64,000 bases of DNA, from contig NC_090989.1 in NCBI RefSeq assembly GCF_041146395.1, forward strand, positions 54,648,501-54,712,500. Reading direction: 5' to 3'. Position 1 is the stretch's first letter. Each line of letters starts with the position of its first letter. A program made the position numbers and the translations under genes. Below the pieces are notes generated by a model. That model had not been told where the DNA came from and made no database searches. It saw nothing but the letters and a program-made list of their open reading frames with translations. This DNA is from Eulemur rufifrons (Eukaryota; Chordata; Mammalia; Primates; Lemuridae). This document shows positions 34,946 through 46,650 of this stretch, one piece after another.

Positions 34946-35427
34946 GTTTAATAAAGACATCTGCACTCAAATGTTTATGGCAGCACAATTCACGATTGCA
35001 AGAATGTGGAAACAGCCCAAGTGCCCTTCAATCTGTGAGTGGATCAATAAAATGTGGTATATGTATACTATGGAATACTACTCAATTACAAAAAAACAAT
35101 GGGGATCTAGCACCTCTTATATTATCCTGGATGGAGCTTGAGCCCATTCTTCAAAATGAGGTATCACAAGAATGGAAAAATAAACACTACATGTACTTGC
35201 CATCAAACTGGTACTAACTGATCAACACTAAGGCGCTCATATGGTAGTAATATTCACGGGGTGTCGATCAAATGGGGGGCTGGGGGTGGGTAAACTCACA
35301 ACTAATAAATGCGATGTGCACTGCATGGGGGAAGGGCATGCCTCTAGCCCTGGCTTGGGAGAGGCAAAGTCATTAATTATAACCAAAATGTTTGTACCCT
35401 TGTAATATCCTGAAATAAAAAAAAAAA
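34946..35427 (+). mobile_element. L1-D, 5'-truncated lemur-type L1 3' end
   Basis: The last part of ORF2 (frame 34996-35217: MQECGNSPSALQ... in which Trp-Lys-Asn-Lys-His near '[13 protein letters not shown]' is typical) plus the 3' UTR and A11 tail at 35417-35427. The text matches the ends of L1-A and L1-C closely, so it belongs to the same lineage. The insertion is in the MST LTR. I find only a weak ATTAGTTT-type duplication at its ends. Confidence 0.9.
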
Positions 35428-35494
35428 TCCTGGTACATTAGTTTTGGAAGGACACAAGCAACAAACATTCAGACTGTAGCAGTAGCAGTAGGGT
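35428..35494 (-). mobile_element. MST-type LTR, part 3 (5' end)
   Basis: 'TTTTGGAAGGACACAAGC' and 'AAACATTCAGACTGTAGCA' are the reverse complement of the MST LTR start (usual TGCTATGGATTGAATGTTTGTGTCC). It ends here, giving a solo LTR of about 370 bases without its insertions. Confidence 0.85.
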
Positions 35495-35585
35495 ACTAAA
35501 ATCCTCTACTATAATTGCAGGTTGTCTATTTCTCTTTGTAATTCTGTCAGTTTTCACGTCATGTATTTATTTTAGTATTCTGTTT
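35495..35585 (-). mobile_element. L1M, continuation right of the MST LTR
   Basis: 'TACTAAAATCCTCTACTATA' and 'TCTATTTCTCTTTGTAATTC' are reverse-orientation L1M endonuclease-region wording and continue the L1M that ends at 34342. Confidence 0.6.
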
Positions 35586-35589
35586 TATT

Positions 35590-35715
35590 CTAGAAAAAAA
35601 TATCTATTCAGGTCCTTTGCCCATTTTTGAATTGGGTTATTTGCTTTATGCTATTGAATCGTGAATTTCTTTTATATTTTGGATATTAACATCTTATCAG
35701 ATTCAGCAAACATAC
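35590..35715 (-). mobile_element. Inverted 5' part of a twin-primed L1M
   Basis: 'ATTCAGGTCCTTTGCCCATT' and 'GGATATTAACATCTTATCAG' are reverse-strand L1 wording of the ORF2 C-terminal half. In L1 sense it lies upstream of the plus-strand piece at 35716, so this is the typical inverted 5' end made by twin priming. Confidence 0.65.
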
Positions 35716-36425
35716 TTCTAGATATTTGTCCAAAGGAATTTAAATCTTGAAGAGATACCTACACTCTCATGTTTATTGCATCCTTATTTATAAAGTCAAG
35801 ACATGGAAACAACCTAAATATTTATTAATAGATGAATGGATAAAGAAAATGTGGTTTGTGTATATGTGCATGTGCATATGCATGTACACACAATGGAATA
35901 TTATTCAGACCTAAAAAAGATCCTGCCATTTGCAACAACATAGATGAACCTGGAGGACATTATGCTTAGTGAAATAATCCAGATCAGAAAGACAAATTCT
36001 GCATAATCTCACTTATACGTGAAATCCAAAATAGTCAAATTCATAGAAGTAGACTGCAGAAAAGTAGTTGCCAGCTGCTGAGGGGAGAGGGAAATGGAAA
36101 GGTGATGGTCAAACAGTACAAAGTTTGGGTTGTAAAAGGTAAGTATGTTCTGGAGATTTACTACAGGGCATAGTGCCTGCAGTTAACAATACTGTATTAT
36201 ATACTTAAAATTTAGGAAGAAGCCAGGTCTCATTAAGTGCTCTTAGCACACACACAAAAATAATGATAGTAACAATGAAGATGTCAAGAGGAAATGTTGG
36301 GAGGTGATGGATATGCTTATGGCCTTGATGGTGGTGATAATTTTACAGGTATACACTTATCTGCAAACTCATTGAGTTGTATACATTAAATATATACAGA
36401 TTTTTACATGTCAATCATACCTAAA
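35716..36425 (+). mobile_element. L1M 3' end, plus orientation part of the twin-primed copy
   Basis: 'CTCATGTTTATTGCATCC', 'GAATATTATTCAGACC', 'GAGGACATTATGCTTAGTGA' and 'CAGAAAGACAAATTCTGCAT' are the end of L1M ORF2, followed by a 3' UTR and an A-rich end at about 36435. Confidence 0.8.
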
Positions 36426-36429
36426 GTGG

Positions 36430-38180
36430 TTTTAAAAAAACCCAATATTATTTCTAGAATCACGACAAATATGAAATATTTGTGTATAAATATGATAAAG
36501 TATTTTTAGATCTATATGCTGAAAAATACAAAACTTTAATGAAAGAAATCAAAGACTATTTAGATGGATATATGGATATTCATATACATGTTCATGAATT
36601 TTAAAAATGGTATTATGTATCAATTTTCAGCTGATACATATTTCAGCAGAATGCCAGTAAAAATCTTTGCAGGATTTTCAATGGATATTGACAAAATAAG
36701 TATGAAATGTATATAGAAAGATAAAGAAACCAGACTAGCCAAAATAACTTTGAAAGATAGCAAAAAGTGGAGTTTTTGATCTACTTGATATCAAGGCTTA
36801 CTATAAAGCAACATTACTAAGCATAGTATACTCTTGGCACACAGGTTGAAATAGAAAAGAGGGTGCAGAAATAGACCCACACTGTTACAATTAGTTAATT
36901 TTCCACAAAGGTTCAAAATTAATTCCATGGAGAAGAAAGAGCCTTTTTAAGCAATGGTGTTGGGAAAAGTGTACATCCAAATGTAAAAATATGATTGCAA
37001 ATCTTACCTTATACCACATGCAAAACTTAATTCTAAATGGATTATAGAACTATATATAAAATCTAAAACTATAAAGCTGCTTGAAGTCAACATGGAAAAA
37101 AATTTTGAGGACATGAGATACACAAAGATTTCTTAGCTACAAAATCAAAACAATAATTCATAAATGAAAATAATAAATAGGAATTCATCAATACTTAAGC
37201 AAATACATTTGCCTTGTGAAAGACACTATTAATGGAATGAAACTACCAGCCAATGATGAAAAAAAAAATTCAAAATGCATGGCAAATAAAAGACTTACAT
37301 GCAAAATATATAAAGAATATTCAAAATTCAATAAGAACAAAAATAAACCTGGTTAAAAATTATCAAAATACCTAAACACACATTTCACCAAAAAAGATAA
37401 ATGGATTGCAAGTAAGGCAATAATTAGTCACAAAATAAATGCAAATTAAAGCTATAATATATCACAGCACACTCATTAGAATGTGAAAAACTTTTTAGAA
37501 ACTGAAAATAAGTTCTAACAAGAATCAAAAGCAGGCTAGAACTCTTATATACTATAGGTAGAAATGCAAAGTGGTACAGCCCAATTAAATAGTTTGACAG
37601 TTTTTTGTATAAATTTAAACATACACTATCATACTACTCAATAATCCTGTAAAGTAGTAGTCCAAGGGAAATGAGAACTTATGTTCATACAAAAACTTGT
37701 ACACAAGTGTTTATGTCACCTTTATTCATAATCTCCAAAAGCTAGAAGTAACCTAAATGCCTTTCAGCTGCTGAGTGGATAAACCAATTATGGGACATTC
37801 ATAAGATGAAATACTACACAGCAATCAAAAGGAACACACTACTAATAAACATATGAAAATGTTTGAATCTCAAATGTATTATACTAAATGAAAGAAGCAG
37901 ATTCAAAAAGCTATATCTGTTTCACATTAATTTGATATTCTGTTGAAGGCAAAGCTTTAGGATCATAACACAGATCAGTGGTTTCCAGGGGTGAGTATTG
38001 AAAGAAATGGTTGACAACAAAGTGGCATGAGAGAATTTTTTGGGGGAGTAGAACTGTTCCGAAATTTGATTGTGGTGGTAGTTGTACAATGCTTTTCAAA
38101 ATTGATAGAAGTTATGCTAAGGAGGATGAAATTACACTAGTATCTAAATTCTATTGTATGATTTTTTTAAATGTCAAAAT
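36430..38180 (+). mobile_element. L1M ORF2 and 3' UTR, plus orientation
   Basis: A second old LINE-1 in tandem. 'AAAAGTGGAGTTTTTGATCT', 'CTATAAAGCAACATTACTAA', 'AGAAATAGACCCACACTG' and 'AAGCAATGGTGTTGGGAAAA' are RT/thumb-region wording, followed by a C-terminal part and 3' UTR to about 38180. No intact frame remains. Confidence 0.75.
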
Positions 38181-38199
38181 GCTGGAACAAAAATACCAA

Positions 38200-38400
38200 A
38201 GTGTTATAAATATTAAATTATTTTTATTATATTTAATTATAATTGTTATTTATTGTCATATAAATATATTTGTTATATTAATTATATAATTATTTTAAAC
38301 TCATATTTGTTATATTTATATAATTACTATATAACAAATGTTATATTTATTTCATACATAAATTGTATTATAAATTTATATTTTGCTAAACTTAAATTAA
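38200..38400. repeat. AT-rich low-complexity tract
   Basis: Almost only A and T (for example 'TTATATAATTATTTTAAAC' and 'ATATAACAAATGTTATATTT'), with internal dyad symmetry around 'ATATAACAAATGTTATAT'. Confidence 0.75.
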
Positions 38401-39180
38401 GCAAAAGATACAAATGAAAGTCATCATCTGATCTGTAATTTAAGGAAGGAAAGAAATTTATGTTCACATGTAGATTCATTTTAAAAAACTGAAAACACTA
38501 AGATTTCAAGAATCATACTATGAGTATTTACTGAATAAATATTAATAGATGGAATAATTTTGTTTCAGCTTTATATTGTAAAAACAGAACCATAGATATA
38601 GACCAATTGGCTGCCTTTTTCAAGAACAAAACATTCCAAATAATAACTTGCACATGATTGGTAGATACGACACCAAAATATTTTGCTCTATTTGTTTCTA
38701 AAGGCAGTGTCACAATAAGTGAAAAATAAGCACTAATTTAATATAATTTAGCTCAACTGATAAAAAAAGACCTGTCAAGGCATACTGAACAGTTTATTCT
38801 GTTCCTGAACAAAAACCAATGAAAAAAGACTAAACTAAATAGGCTCTAGCAAAAATTTCAATGGAGGAAGAACAATATTCAACAAGTGATAAGGTAGGAC
38901 ATTTTATCATCAAGGTACAACATCAAGTTCACGTCAGATTCATCTACAAAACTAAATTTTAGAAAATGGTAGAATAAAATTTTCAGAATTGGAAAAAGAG
39001 GAAAAATATGGCCAATTATCTACACTGACTTATAAGTTTCTATTTTATGTAGTAAACAGTCTCAAATATGTGAGACTTTGAAAACTAATCATCTTATGAT
39101 TATTACTATTACTACTTCTACTGCTATTGTTGTTCTGCTCTTACCATTACTGTACTTTTACTGCTACTACCACTATCAAT
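38400..39180. other. Unique sequence
   Basis: No recognisable repeat or gene. Confidence 0.4.
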
Positions 39181-39184
39181 ATTA

Positions 39185-39350
39185 TTGCCTCACATTTATT
39201 CACTGTCCATTTGCACTATGATAAGACATTTACATGAGTCATTTCACTTAATCTTAATAACTCTACAATCCTATGATATTGTTACTATTGTTATCTGCAT
39301 TTAATAGATGAGAAAATAAGTTTAGAAAGATCATATTATGTGATCAAAAT
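39185..39350 (+). mobile_element. MIR SINE fragment
   Basis: 'CTATGATAAGACATTTACAT', 'TCATTTCACTTAATCTTAAT', and 'TTTAATAGATGAGAAAATAA' match the MIR body and 3' half in order. Confidence 0.65.
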
Positions 39351-39904
39351 AACAAAAAATTGTAATTGGCAGGGTGAGAAAAAATACATATTCTTAACAA
39401 ACTGAAAAATGAACTTTAAGAAAGGTAGTCATGATGCAAATAGAAGAGTAGATTGACACTGAAATTGGTAATATTTAAACAAATTTCATCACATAACTGA
39501 TATTAAACATAATAAATTTTTACAACAGAAAATATATACTGTAAACCTTGCTGACATTAAATGTAAATAGACTTAGTACTGAAATTAAAAGAAAAGACAA
39601 TAGAAAATAAATATCCATTCCATTGTAAAACCCTACTTTCTCTACTTTAGATTATAATTCTGTAACATGTTTAATTACTAGTGGAATTAATCTCTTTGGT
39701 AGCGCTATTCCATTTCACATTTTTCTTACTTATTGCCACAGAGCTGTTTGCACATTTTTTTTCAGATTACTATTTGGAAATTTTATAAAGTTCCAGGAAA
39801 ATACCTCATTGATATTTTTATTGGAAATACATTTATCATTCAATTTGGGAAGAACCGGCCTCTTTATTATTTGATGTTTCCCTGTAAAAAGATTTAGATA
39901 TTTC
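39351..39904. other. Unique AT-rich sequence
   Basis: No recognisable feature. Confidence 0.4.
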
Positions 39905-40725
39905 TTTTTTTTTTTTATTTTGGTATATTACGGGAGTTACATATATTGCCCTTGGACCACCCTAGTCAGAGATTCAAGGGTGTCCATCCCCAAGACGGTG
40001 AGCACTGCACCCATTATGTGTGAATATACCAATCCCCTCCTCCCCAACCCACCTGTCTGACACCCGATGAATGTTACTACCATATGTGCTCTTAGGTGAT
40101 GATCAGTGAAACCAATTTGATGGTGAGTACATGTGGTGCTTATTTTTCCATTCTTGGGATACTTCACTTAGTAGAATGGGTTCCAGCTCTATCCAGGAAA
40201 ATACAAGAAGTGCTACATCACCATTGTTTTTTGTGGCTGAGTAGAACTCCATAGTATACATATACCACATTTTATTAATCCACTCATATATTGGTGAGCA
40301 CTTGGGTTTTTTCCACATCTTTGCAATTGTGAATTGTGCTGCCATAAACATTCCAGTGCAGATGTCTTTTTTACAGAATGTCTTTTGTTCCTTTGGGTAG
40401 ATGCCCAGTAATGGGATTACTGGATCAAATGTTAGTTCTACTTTTAGCTGTTTGAGGAGTCTCCATATTACTTTCCACAGAGGTTGTACTAGTTTGCAGT
40501 CCCACCAGCAGTGTATGAGTGTTCCTATCTGTCTGCATCCATACCAACATTTATTGCTGTGGGACTTTTTGATACAGGTCATTCTCACTGGAGATAAGTG
40601 ATATCTCACGGTGGTTTTGATTTGCATTTCCCTGATAATTAGAGATGTTGAGCATTTTTTTCATGTTTCTTGGCCATTATTCTGTCTTCTGAAAAGTTTC
40701 TGTTCATGTCCTTTGTTCATGTCCT
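39905..40725 (-). mobile_element. L1-C fragment A: lemur-type L1 3' end, reverse orientation
   Basis: A T12 run at 39905-39916 is the poly(A) tail in reverse, followed by the 3' UTR and the ORF2 C-terminus. The frame 40627-40103 (174 codons) reads through the Cys-rich knuckle, here with an intact His in LIHC, and ends in '[17 protein letters not shown]'. It is a useful intact comparison for the same region of L1-A. Confidence 0.9.
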
Positions 40726-40734
40726 TCACGTCCT

Positions 40735-41014
40735 TTGATGTTGGTATTTTAATAGGGATTGCATTGAATCTGTAGATCAGTTTGCGAAGTATAGACATTT
40801 TAAAAATGTTGATTCTACCGACCCATGAGCATGGTATGGTTTTTCACCTGTTTATGTCCTCTGCTACTTCCTCAGTGTTTCGTCATTTTCCCTGTAGAGG
40901 TCTTTCACCTCCTTAGTTAAATACATTCCTAGGTATTTTATTTTCTTTGTTGCTATTGTGAAGGGTGTTGAGTCTTTGATTTGGTTCTCAGTTTGACTGT
41001 TGTTGGCATACAGG
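40735..41014 (-). mobile_element. L1-C fragment B: L1 RT thumb/upstream segment, same orientation
   Basis: The segment matches L1-A plus-strand positions of about 20355-20640 in the same order and orientation ('TTTAATAGGGATTGCATTG', 'CTAGGTATTTTATTTTCTTT'). Compared with L1-A, about 700 bases between fragments A and B are missing here. Confidence 0.85.
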
Positions 41015-41080
41015 AATTTATGAAGAAGACCCCAAAGGCAATCACAGCAACAACAAAAATAAACAAATGGGACCCATTTT
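41013..41080 (+). mobile_element. L1-C fragment C: short inverted L1 piece
   Basis: 'GAATTTATGAAGAAGACCCC' and 'CAACAACAAAAATAAACAAA' on the plus strand match the reverse complement of L1-A 19823-19886, inside the stretch missing between fragments A and B. The joint to fragment B has a 'GGAAT' overlap. Confidence 0.8.
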
Positions 41081-42180
41081 TTTCAACATTTTTCTTATTG
41101 GATTTTTCAATCCTCTTAGTATTTTGAAAACATTCTTTAACAAGAATAAAAGGTTCAAATATAAAACAAAAATAGGTAAGGAGAAGCAAACACTCTGTTA
41201 GAAATAATTGATTTTGCTTGCTTTCTTCTCCCTGCTCCATAGGGCTGCAGCTGTCAAGATTTCTTCCGGGAGAAAGCTGAAATTCTTCAGCTTTGAGCAT
41301 CCGTTAATTTTCTTAGTGTTGCATCTCTTGGTTTCATTATGGAACATTTATGAATAGAAGAATATCTTGCAGTGGCCATTAGGCTAACACTAGCAGAGTG
41401 GTTATAGATGATAAATGAATGTTCTTGTTAGCATTACAGCAGCTGCACATCATACCAACTAGCCCTAAACTGAACATCTACAACTCATGTTTCCTTCTGG
41501 AAATCACACAAGCACATTATTACTGATGTTACAGATGCAGTTATATCTCCAACAGCAGATGTCTGGTGGGAAGGTGCTGGAAAGTGAGAACATAGTTGTG
41601 TCCAGTGACACTGTACTGGACATTATAGCTTAGAAAAAAAAAAAAAACAGCTATTGTTTATCTATCTGATTTCCTATTTTAACTCTTTTGTTCTTATGGC
41701 ACTAGAGATAAAGATTCAATTTCTCCCACACCAGCTCTTATAGAATTATATGTTTTCTTTTAAAAAGCCAAATGTCCTTAGAAATGACCAAACTCCAGAT
41801 GGATGTATCTGTTTTAAATGTTCAGTTTCAATGCACCCCATCATTGTCTGATGCTTTGAAGATGCCTACAACTACTTTACCCATCCCTTCAAAATATGAC
41901 TGGCCATGCATTTTCCTCACTTTGGTTCTTATCCAAGTCTATGGCCCTCTTGCTATTCTCTGCTGTATGGACACATTAAGTATAAACATTTGCCTGCAAT
42001 GGATAGGTTCAAAAACTCCCATGAAAACTTGACATGATTTTAGGAAACTTTACCACTCTTTAAACCTACTGCCTGACTTATTTTGCTTTTAAATTCATTT
42101 ACATGTAACTAAGGCTACTTTTCTTACTCTGATGATAATTCCTCAGGAGATTTTCTTTTTGATGATTAAAAAATATCTGA
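41081..42180. other. Unique sequence
   Basis: No recognisable gene or repeat. The reverse frame 41300-40953 crosses the L1-C junction and is an artefact. Confidence 0.4.
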
Positions 42181-42400
42181 AAGAGTTCCTGAAATGTAGT
42201 AGGTGCTCAATAATTTTAATGTCTGTGCCATGGCAAAGTAGAAAAGGCATGAGTTTTACTTATAGTTATACCTGACTTCATAGTATATATTTATGGCTTG
42301 TTAGGTATGTGATCTTAGCTGTATTGCTTAGCCTCTATAAGCAATAATTTCCTCTAAGAGCAGTAAATAAACACTGGCTTGGCTTGTAATGATAATTGAA
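42180..42400 (+). mobile_element. MIR or L2 fragments
   Basis: 'GAAATGTAGTAGGTGCTCAATAATT' (at 42192-42216) resembles an L2/MIR 3' end; 'TAGGTATGTGATCTTAGCTG' and 'GCTTAGCCTCTATAAGCAA' resemble the MIR core and its right flank (GTGACCTTGGGCAAG..). The two are probably separate pieces. Confidence 0.45.
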
Positions 42401-42769
42401 GGATTGGAGACAATACATCTAGCAGAACTGGGGTGCTTTCTAAATGATAGTAATACCATTGCTGTCATCATTCCTAGCTGCTCACTTCAGGAGTATGAAA
42501 ACTTTGTATTGGCTATTAAAAATGTGCTATTTTACTTTTCCACACAGCAAATATGATGGCAAACTCAGCTTCAATGGGAGTTTGAAACAATTCAAATCTG
42601 TGGAAAACAATGTGGCACAGGTGTTATGGGCAGGACCTCAAGAGAGGGACACCATGGCGGTGAGTGTGCACCCTTGCCCCAGTTGTGCGACATCGAGCCA
42701 GGTGTGCCATACTCTAAGCTTCTGTCTCTCATTCTAAAAAAAAAAAATTGCATTTTGTAATGATTGACC

Positions 42770-43060
42770 ATGTGTGTGAGGTACTACTACACATAAGGTG
42801 CTGTTCTGTGGCCAGCCTATATACAGTAGTATATGGCCAAAATCATCCCTGCCTTCATGGACTTTACCTAGGGACAGTAGACAATAAGCAACCAAATGCA
42901 TGCTTAATTTCTTTGTTTATAAATTGAAACCATGTTGAATACTATGAAGGAAAATTACAGACTATCAGGACAGCATTTAACAGGCACCAACTCATCCACG
43001 AGAGCACTATGGGCTATACATTTTGCAATAATGTCGTGAGAATTAACTGTGACAAAGTGC
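42770..43060 (-). mobile_element. L2-like fragment, reverse orientation
   Basis: 'TCATCCCTGCCTTCATGGAC' with 'GGACAGTAGACAATAAGCAA' follows the reverse L2 wording (usual '..TCCCTGCCCTCAAGGAGC..GACAGACA..'). Diverged. Confidence 0.5.
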
Positions 43061-44982
43061 TTAGCAGATGACCTGTCACAAGTGAGGGCCCATATTTAAA
43101 GCTATGTTTATTGAGGTCCTAATGGTTAGTTTTGTCAGGGTTAAAAACTCTAAAAAGTATACAAGGAAGGTGAATTAGGTTGTAGGCCATGTCCCCTGAA
43201 GATTTTATAGTACCACTGAAGATGCAATAGGTCATGTAAATATGGGATTAAAGGCCCAGGCAATAAACCTCCAAGAATTCATATAAGAAAAATTATCAAT
43301 TTAGTATAGAGTGGTCAAAAAATGGTCCCGGAGGAGATGAAATTTAATCTAGGTTCTGAAGGAAGAGTAGGTTTTGTGTAATTGGAGAGTAAAGAGAAGG
43401 GATAATATTAATGTGGACCTTCTCTCTTTACTCCCTATATAGGTAAGATTTATTCTAATTTACCCCTTGATAGGTAATTCTAGGTTAGTGCAGCAGCTCA
43501 GTGATGTCATCAAGGACTGATGTTCTTTTTATCCTATTCCCCATCATTCTCTGGGTGTTCTATTTCTCAAACATGGAAGCAATAGCAGCTTCAAGCATAC
43601 ACAAATACCTTCAGCGTGAAAGCCAGGAAAAGAATGGTTTTGTCTTATCAGCTTTTTTTATTTTATCATAGAGAAAAATCTTTTCTGTAGACACCTTAAC
43701 AGACTTCTGATATATCATTGGACCAAAAGGATTGCATGCACATCCTTAATCAATCATTTGATACAAAAGAATGAGAGAACCATGAATGACTTATATGGAA
43801 CATGGTTATCCCCTTAGCAGGGTATCTGGTGTTTGGGGGAAAAAAAAAAGTTCATCAATAAAAGAACTAAAGGGAAAATGACTTTTAGGGAAGCAACTAA
43901 CAGCCACACGTCCTATTCTGCATCTTTATATGTAACTTTTTCTTTCAAATTCATCTATTCTAAGATCCCAAAGAAGAGCTCATTCTTGGTGTACTGCAGC
44001 CCTGCCCCACAAGCTGATGATACTTTCTCCTCTAAGACAGTCTCATAGCTTTTGTCTCTTCATCTAGGACTCCAAAGCATGATCAGCTAGAACTCCTCGA
44101 AGAGGCTTCAGGTACATGAGTTATACAGGAATGGTCTGATAGTTGGAACACATGGGTGGAGCCAAGAAACCTTGTGTTGAAACGTGTGATTGACTCAAGA
44201 ACAAGAGTGCCTGACTGCTGTAGACTTAGATCCAGAAGCTTGGCTGGGAGGAGTGATGATTAAATACTCCATGGTATCAAGAGGACTGCCAGTCAGCACA
44301 AACTAAAAACTAACAAAAGGAGACATGAAGAAATGAAATTTCCATTTATTGTGCAAAAACGTTGGTAATTAGGTATGTGAACTCCTTCCACTTTTAACAA
44401 ATTTCCACTCAGAGCAATACTTGATTGTAAATATAACAAAATATGAGTTTGATTATCTTTTTTTTATAAAAGTTTCCTAGTATTATAGTAGAAAAGTCCA
44501 TGCTTCCAGGTTTTGACTTCATGGAATGCTGCTTAAACAGGAATTCCGTCTGCTCATGGTATCAAACATTTAGAAGGTATATTGGTGAAACAAGAAATGT
44601 TATTTCCCTGACCCTCTAATCTAAGGGTGTTTTACCACAGTACAGCATACGGTACAGAAAGGACCAGAGATCAATTGAGTCAAGGTAGGGTGCATGGAAC
44701 AGGAGAATTCACATGCAATATACAAGTTTAACTATGACAGGGAGAGGTAGAAAAATAGAGATGGGAAATCCCAAAGTTTTATAGAGAAAAGAGAACTAAA
44801 AGTTGTTAGGAAGAAATATTTAGGCAATTGAACACAGAAAAAGAAGGGAAAAAGTTTAGGAATTTGCAAAAAATGAGTTAATTCAGCCATTCACCATTGG
44901 CTAGCGAAAAGCTTCAGTTGTTTCTAATTTTTATATTTTTCTAATAAGTTTCTATATATTTAGCACCTAAAATGATGGCCAG

Positions 44983-45006
44983 TTTTTTTTTTTTTTTTTT
45001 TTTTTT
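44983..45006. repeat. T24 homopolymer
   Basis: Uninterrupted run of T. No recognisable retroelement follows on the right, so it is not assigned as a poly(A) tail. Confidence 0.9.
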
Positions 45007-45805
45007 GGTCTTAATTGTGCCATAGAGCTAAGGAAAGTGGTGGTCTGCTAATCTTTGGTATCTGCAGTATGAGTCGGGCTGGGAGACTGCATGTCATAGA
45101 GAAAGTTCACCTCCAACATCTAGGAAAAACTGAAATAGTTTTGTTTCTTGACCTTCTCCTTTCAAGTATTTATTCTATCCATACAATTTTTGTCACTAGG
45201 AACTCAGTGCTTATGTGTTGTCCTCTCCCCTTCATCAAAATACCCAATATCTCATTTGCTTAAGACTCTGGTTTCTAGAGTACAATGTTTTCTTTGGCTG
45301 GGAGAAATGAAAGAAACAAAAATTATGGGGAATAGAACAGGTGTTTTGGGGAAGGGAGCAGAAATAAGGTCCCTGGAATTCAAGAAACATTACATTTTTT
45401 CCCAGTGCTTTGCAGAGATTTAAGGTTTTGACCCGGAAGACTCATTCCAGAAGACTTGAGCATCCTGCATAGCTCAGTGATGGTGGTGGAAATGGGCAGA
45501 GATGAAATCCAGAAGCCTGGAGTTCTCCCCACTGCCTGAAGATGCACAATCCTCAGGAACTGAACTTACCATTGTTGTCCTTATGGGTTGCAAAGACTGG
45601 AGGTGATGCAACCCCACCATCCTGAGGCTTGATATATATAAATGAGATTATCAGGATTGTAGGGATAAGAATGACTTCTCTTACTTCTGATAAGATACTG
45701 AAGAGTGAACAAAAGCAAATGGATGCTATGTTTTAAACAAAAGTATGGAAACCACCTTCAGGTACTCAGACAGAAAAAAAGTAATCAAAGATAAAAAAAA
45801 AAAGT

Positions 45806-45824
45806 AGAGAGAGAGAGAGAGAGA
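45806..45824. repeat. (AG)n microsatellite
   Basis: Uninterrupted AG units after an A-rich run. Confidence 0.85.
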
Positions 45825-46444
45825 AACCCAACTATTAATATTTCGGGTTTCTTCTGTCTGCCCATGCAGTGAGCACCTGTTGTTTCTTTGAATTTATCAA
45901 ACACTTGAAACTCATTGATGTTTTTATAAAAGTTATGATAGCACTTCGTGGTACATTTTAGAATGAGAGTGAATTCTGCTAAGTAGACTGTTTCTTTATG
46001 ACTTTGAGCTACACAGGGTGGGTTTGCTTTTTTGAAGCATTCTGTCTAGCACTTAGCATGAGAATGCTTCATATTTCCATGTTAAAAAGCTGTTGTCATG
46101 AACTTGGTATAAATTCAGACTCATCATCCATGAATGCACAAGCATGGATGGAATCAATTTTAAATCAGTGAGCCGAATTGCAGAAATGTGAACTAAATAT
46201 ATGCTGTCATTCTACAAAGTTGACTTAAGAAAACCAGGTCCTTATGAAATATCCTGTGATTGCAATGGATCTTCTGGTAAATAAATAATCTATTGCTGCC
46301 TAAATATACCTCTTCAATACACTTGACAATAAAGAGAAGCAGCTGATGATGTTATGAATAAAAACAACTACTGTCAGAAAAATTGAGACACTCTGAAAAC
46401 TCAGTGTTCTCAGTTCTGCATCATGACACATAGCAAATAGAAAA

Positions 46445-46650
46445 TATTATGGCAATAATAATAATTGATATATATTGAGCAATTAATTTATGCTAAAACG
46501 TTTGCATTGATTATCTTATTGAATCCTTAAACATCCATGTGGGTACTATTAGTATCCTCCTCCTTTTACATGTGAGTTAACTTATATTTAGTGCTCAGAT
46601 CACAGAGTTCCTCAGCTCCATAAAGCTGGAATTCGAATTCAGATATTTAT
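46445..46650 (+). mobile_element. MIR SINE fragment
   Basis: 'TATTGAGCAATTAATTTATG', 'TTATCTTATTGAATCCTTAA', 'GGGTACTATTAGTATCCTCC' and 'GGAATTCGAATTCAGATA' follow the MIR body from 5' to 3'. Confidence 0.75.

Larger units (their letters stand above)
43070..46440. other. Mostly unique sequence
   Basis: No gene recognised. A T24 run lies at 44983-45006 and an (AG)n run at 45806-45824. The open frames at 45015-45263 and 45148-45423 overlap each other and show no domain. Confidence 0.4.

Noticed and set aside
34343..35494. Endogenous retrovirus with coding genes
   Set aside because: Only a solo MaLR LTR is present; no gag, pol or env text is attached.
44983..45006. T24 run as poly(A) tail of a reverse-oriented retroelement
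   Set aside because: No SINE, LINE or processed-gene text follows on its right side.
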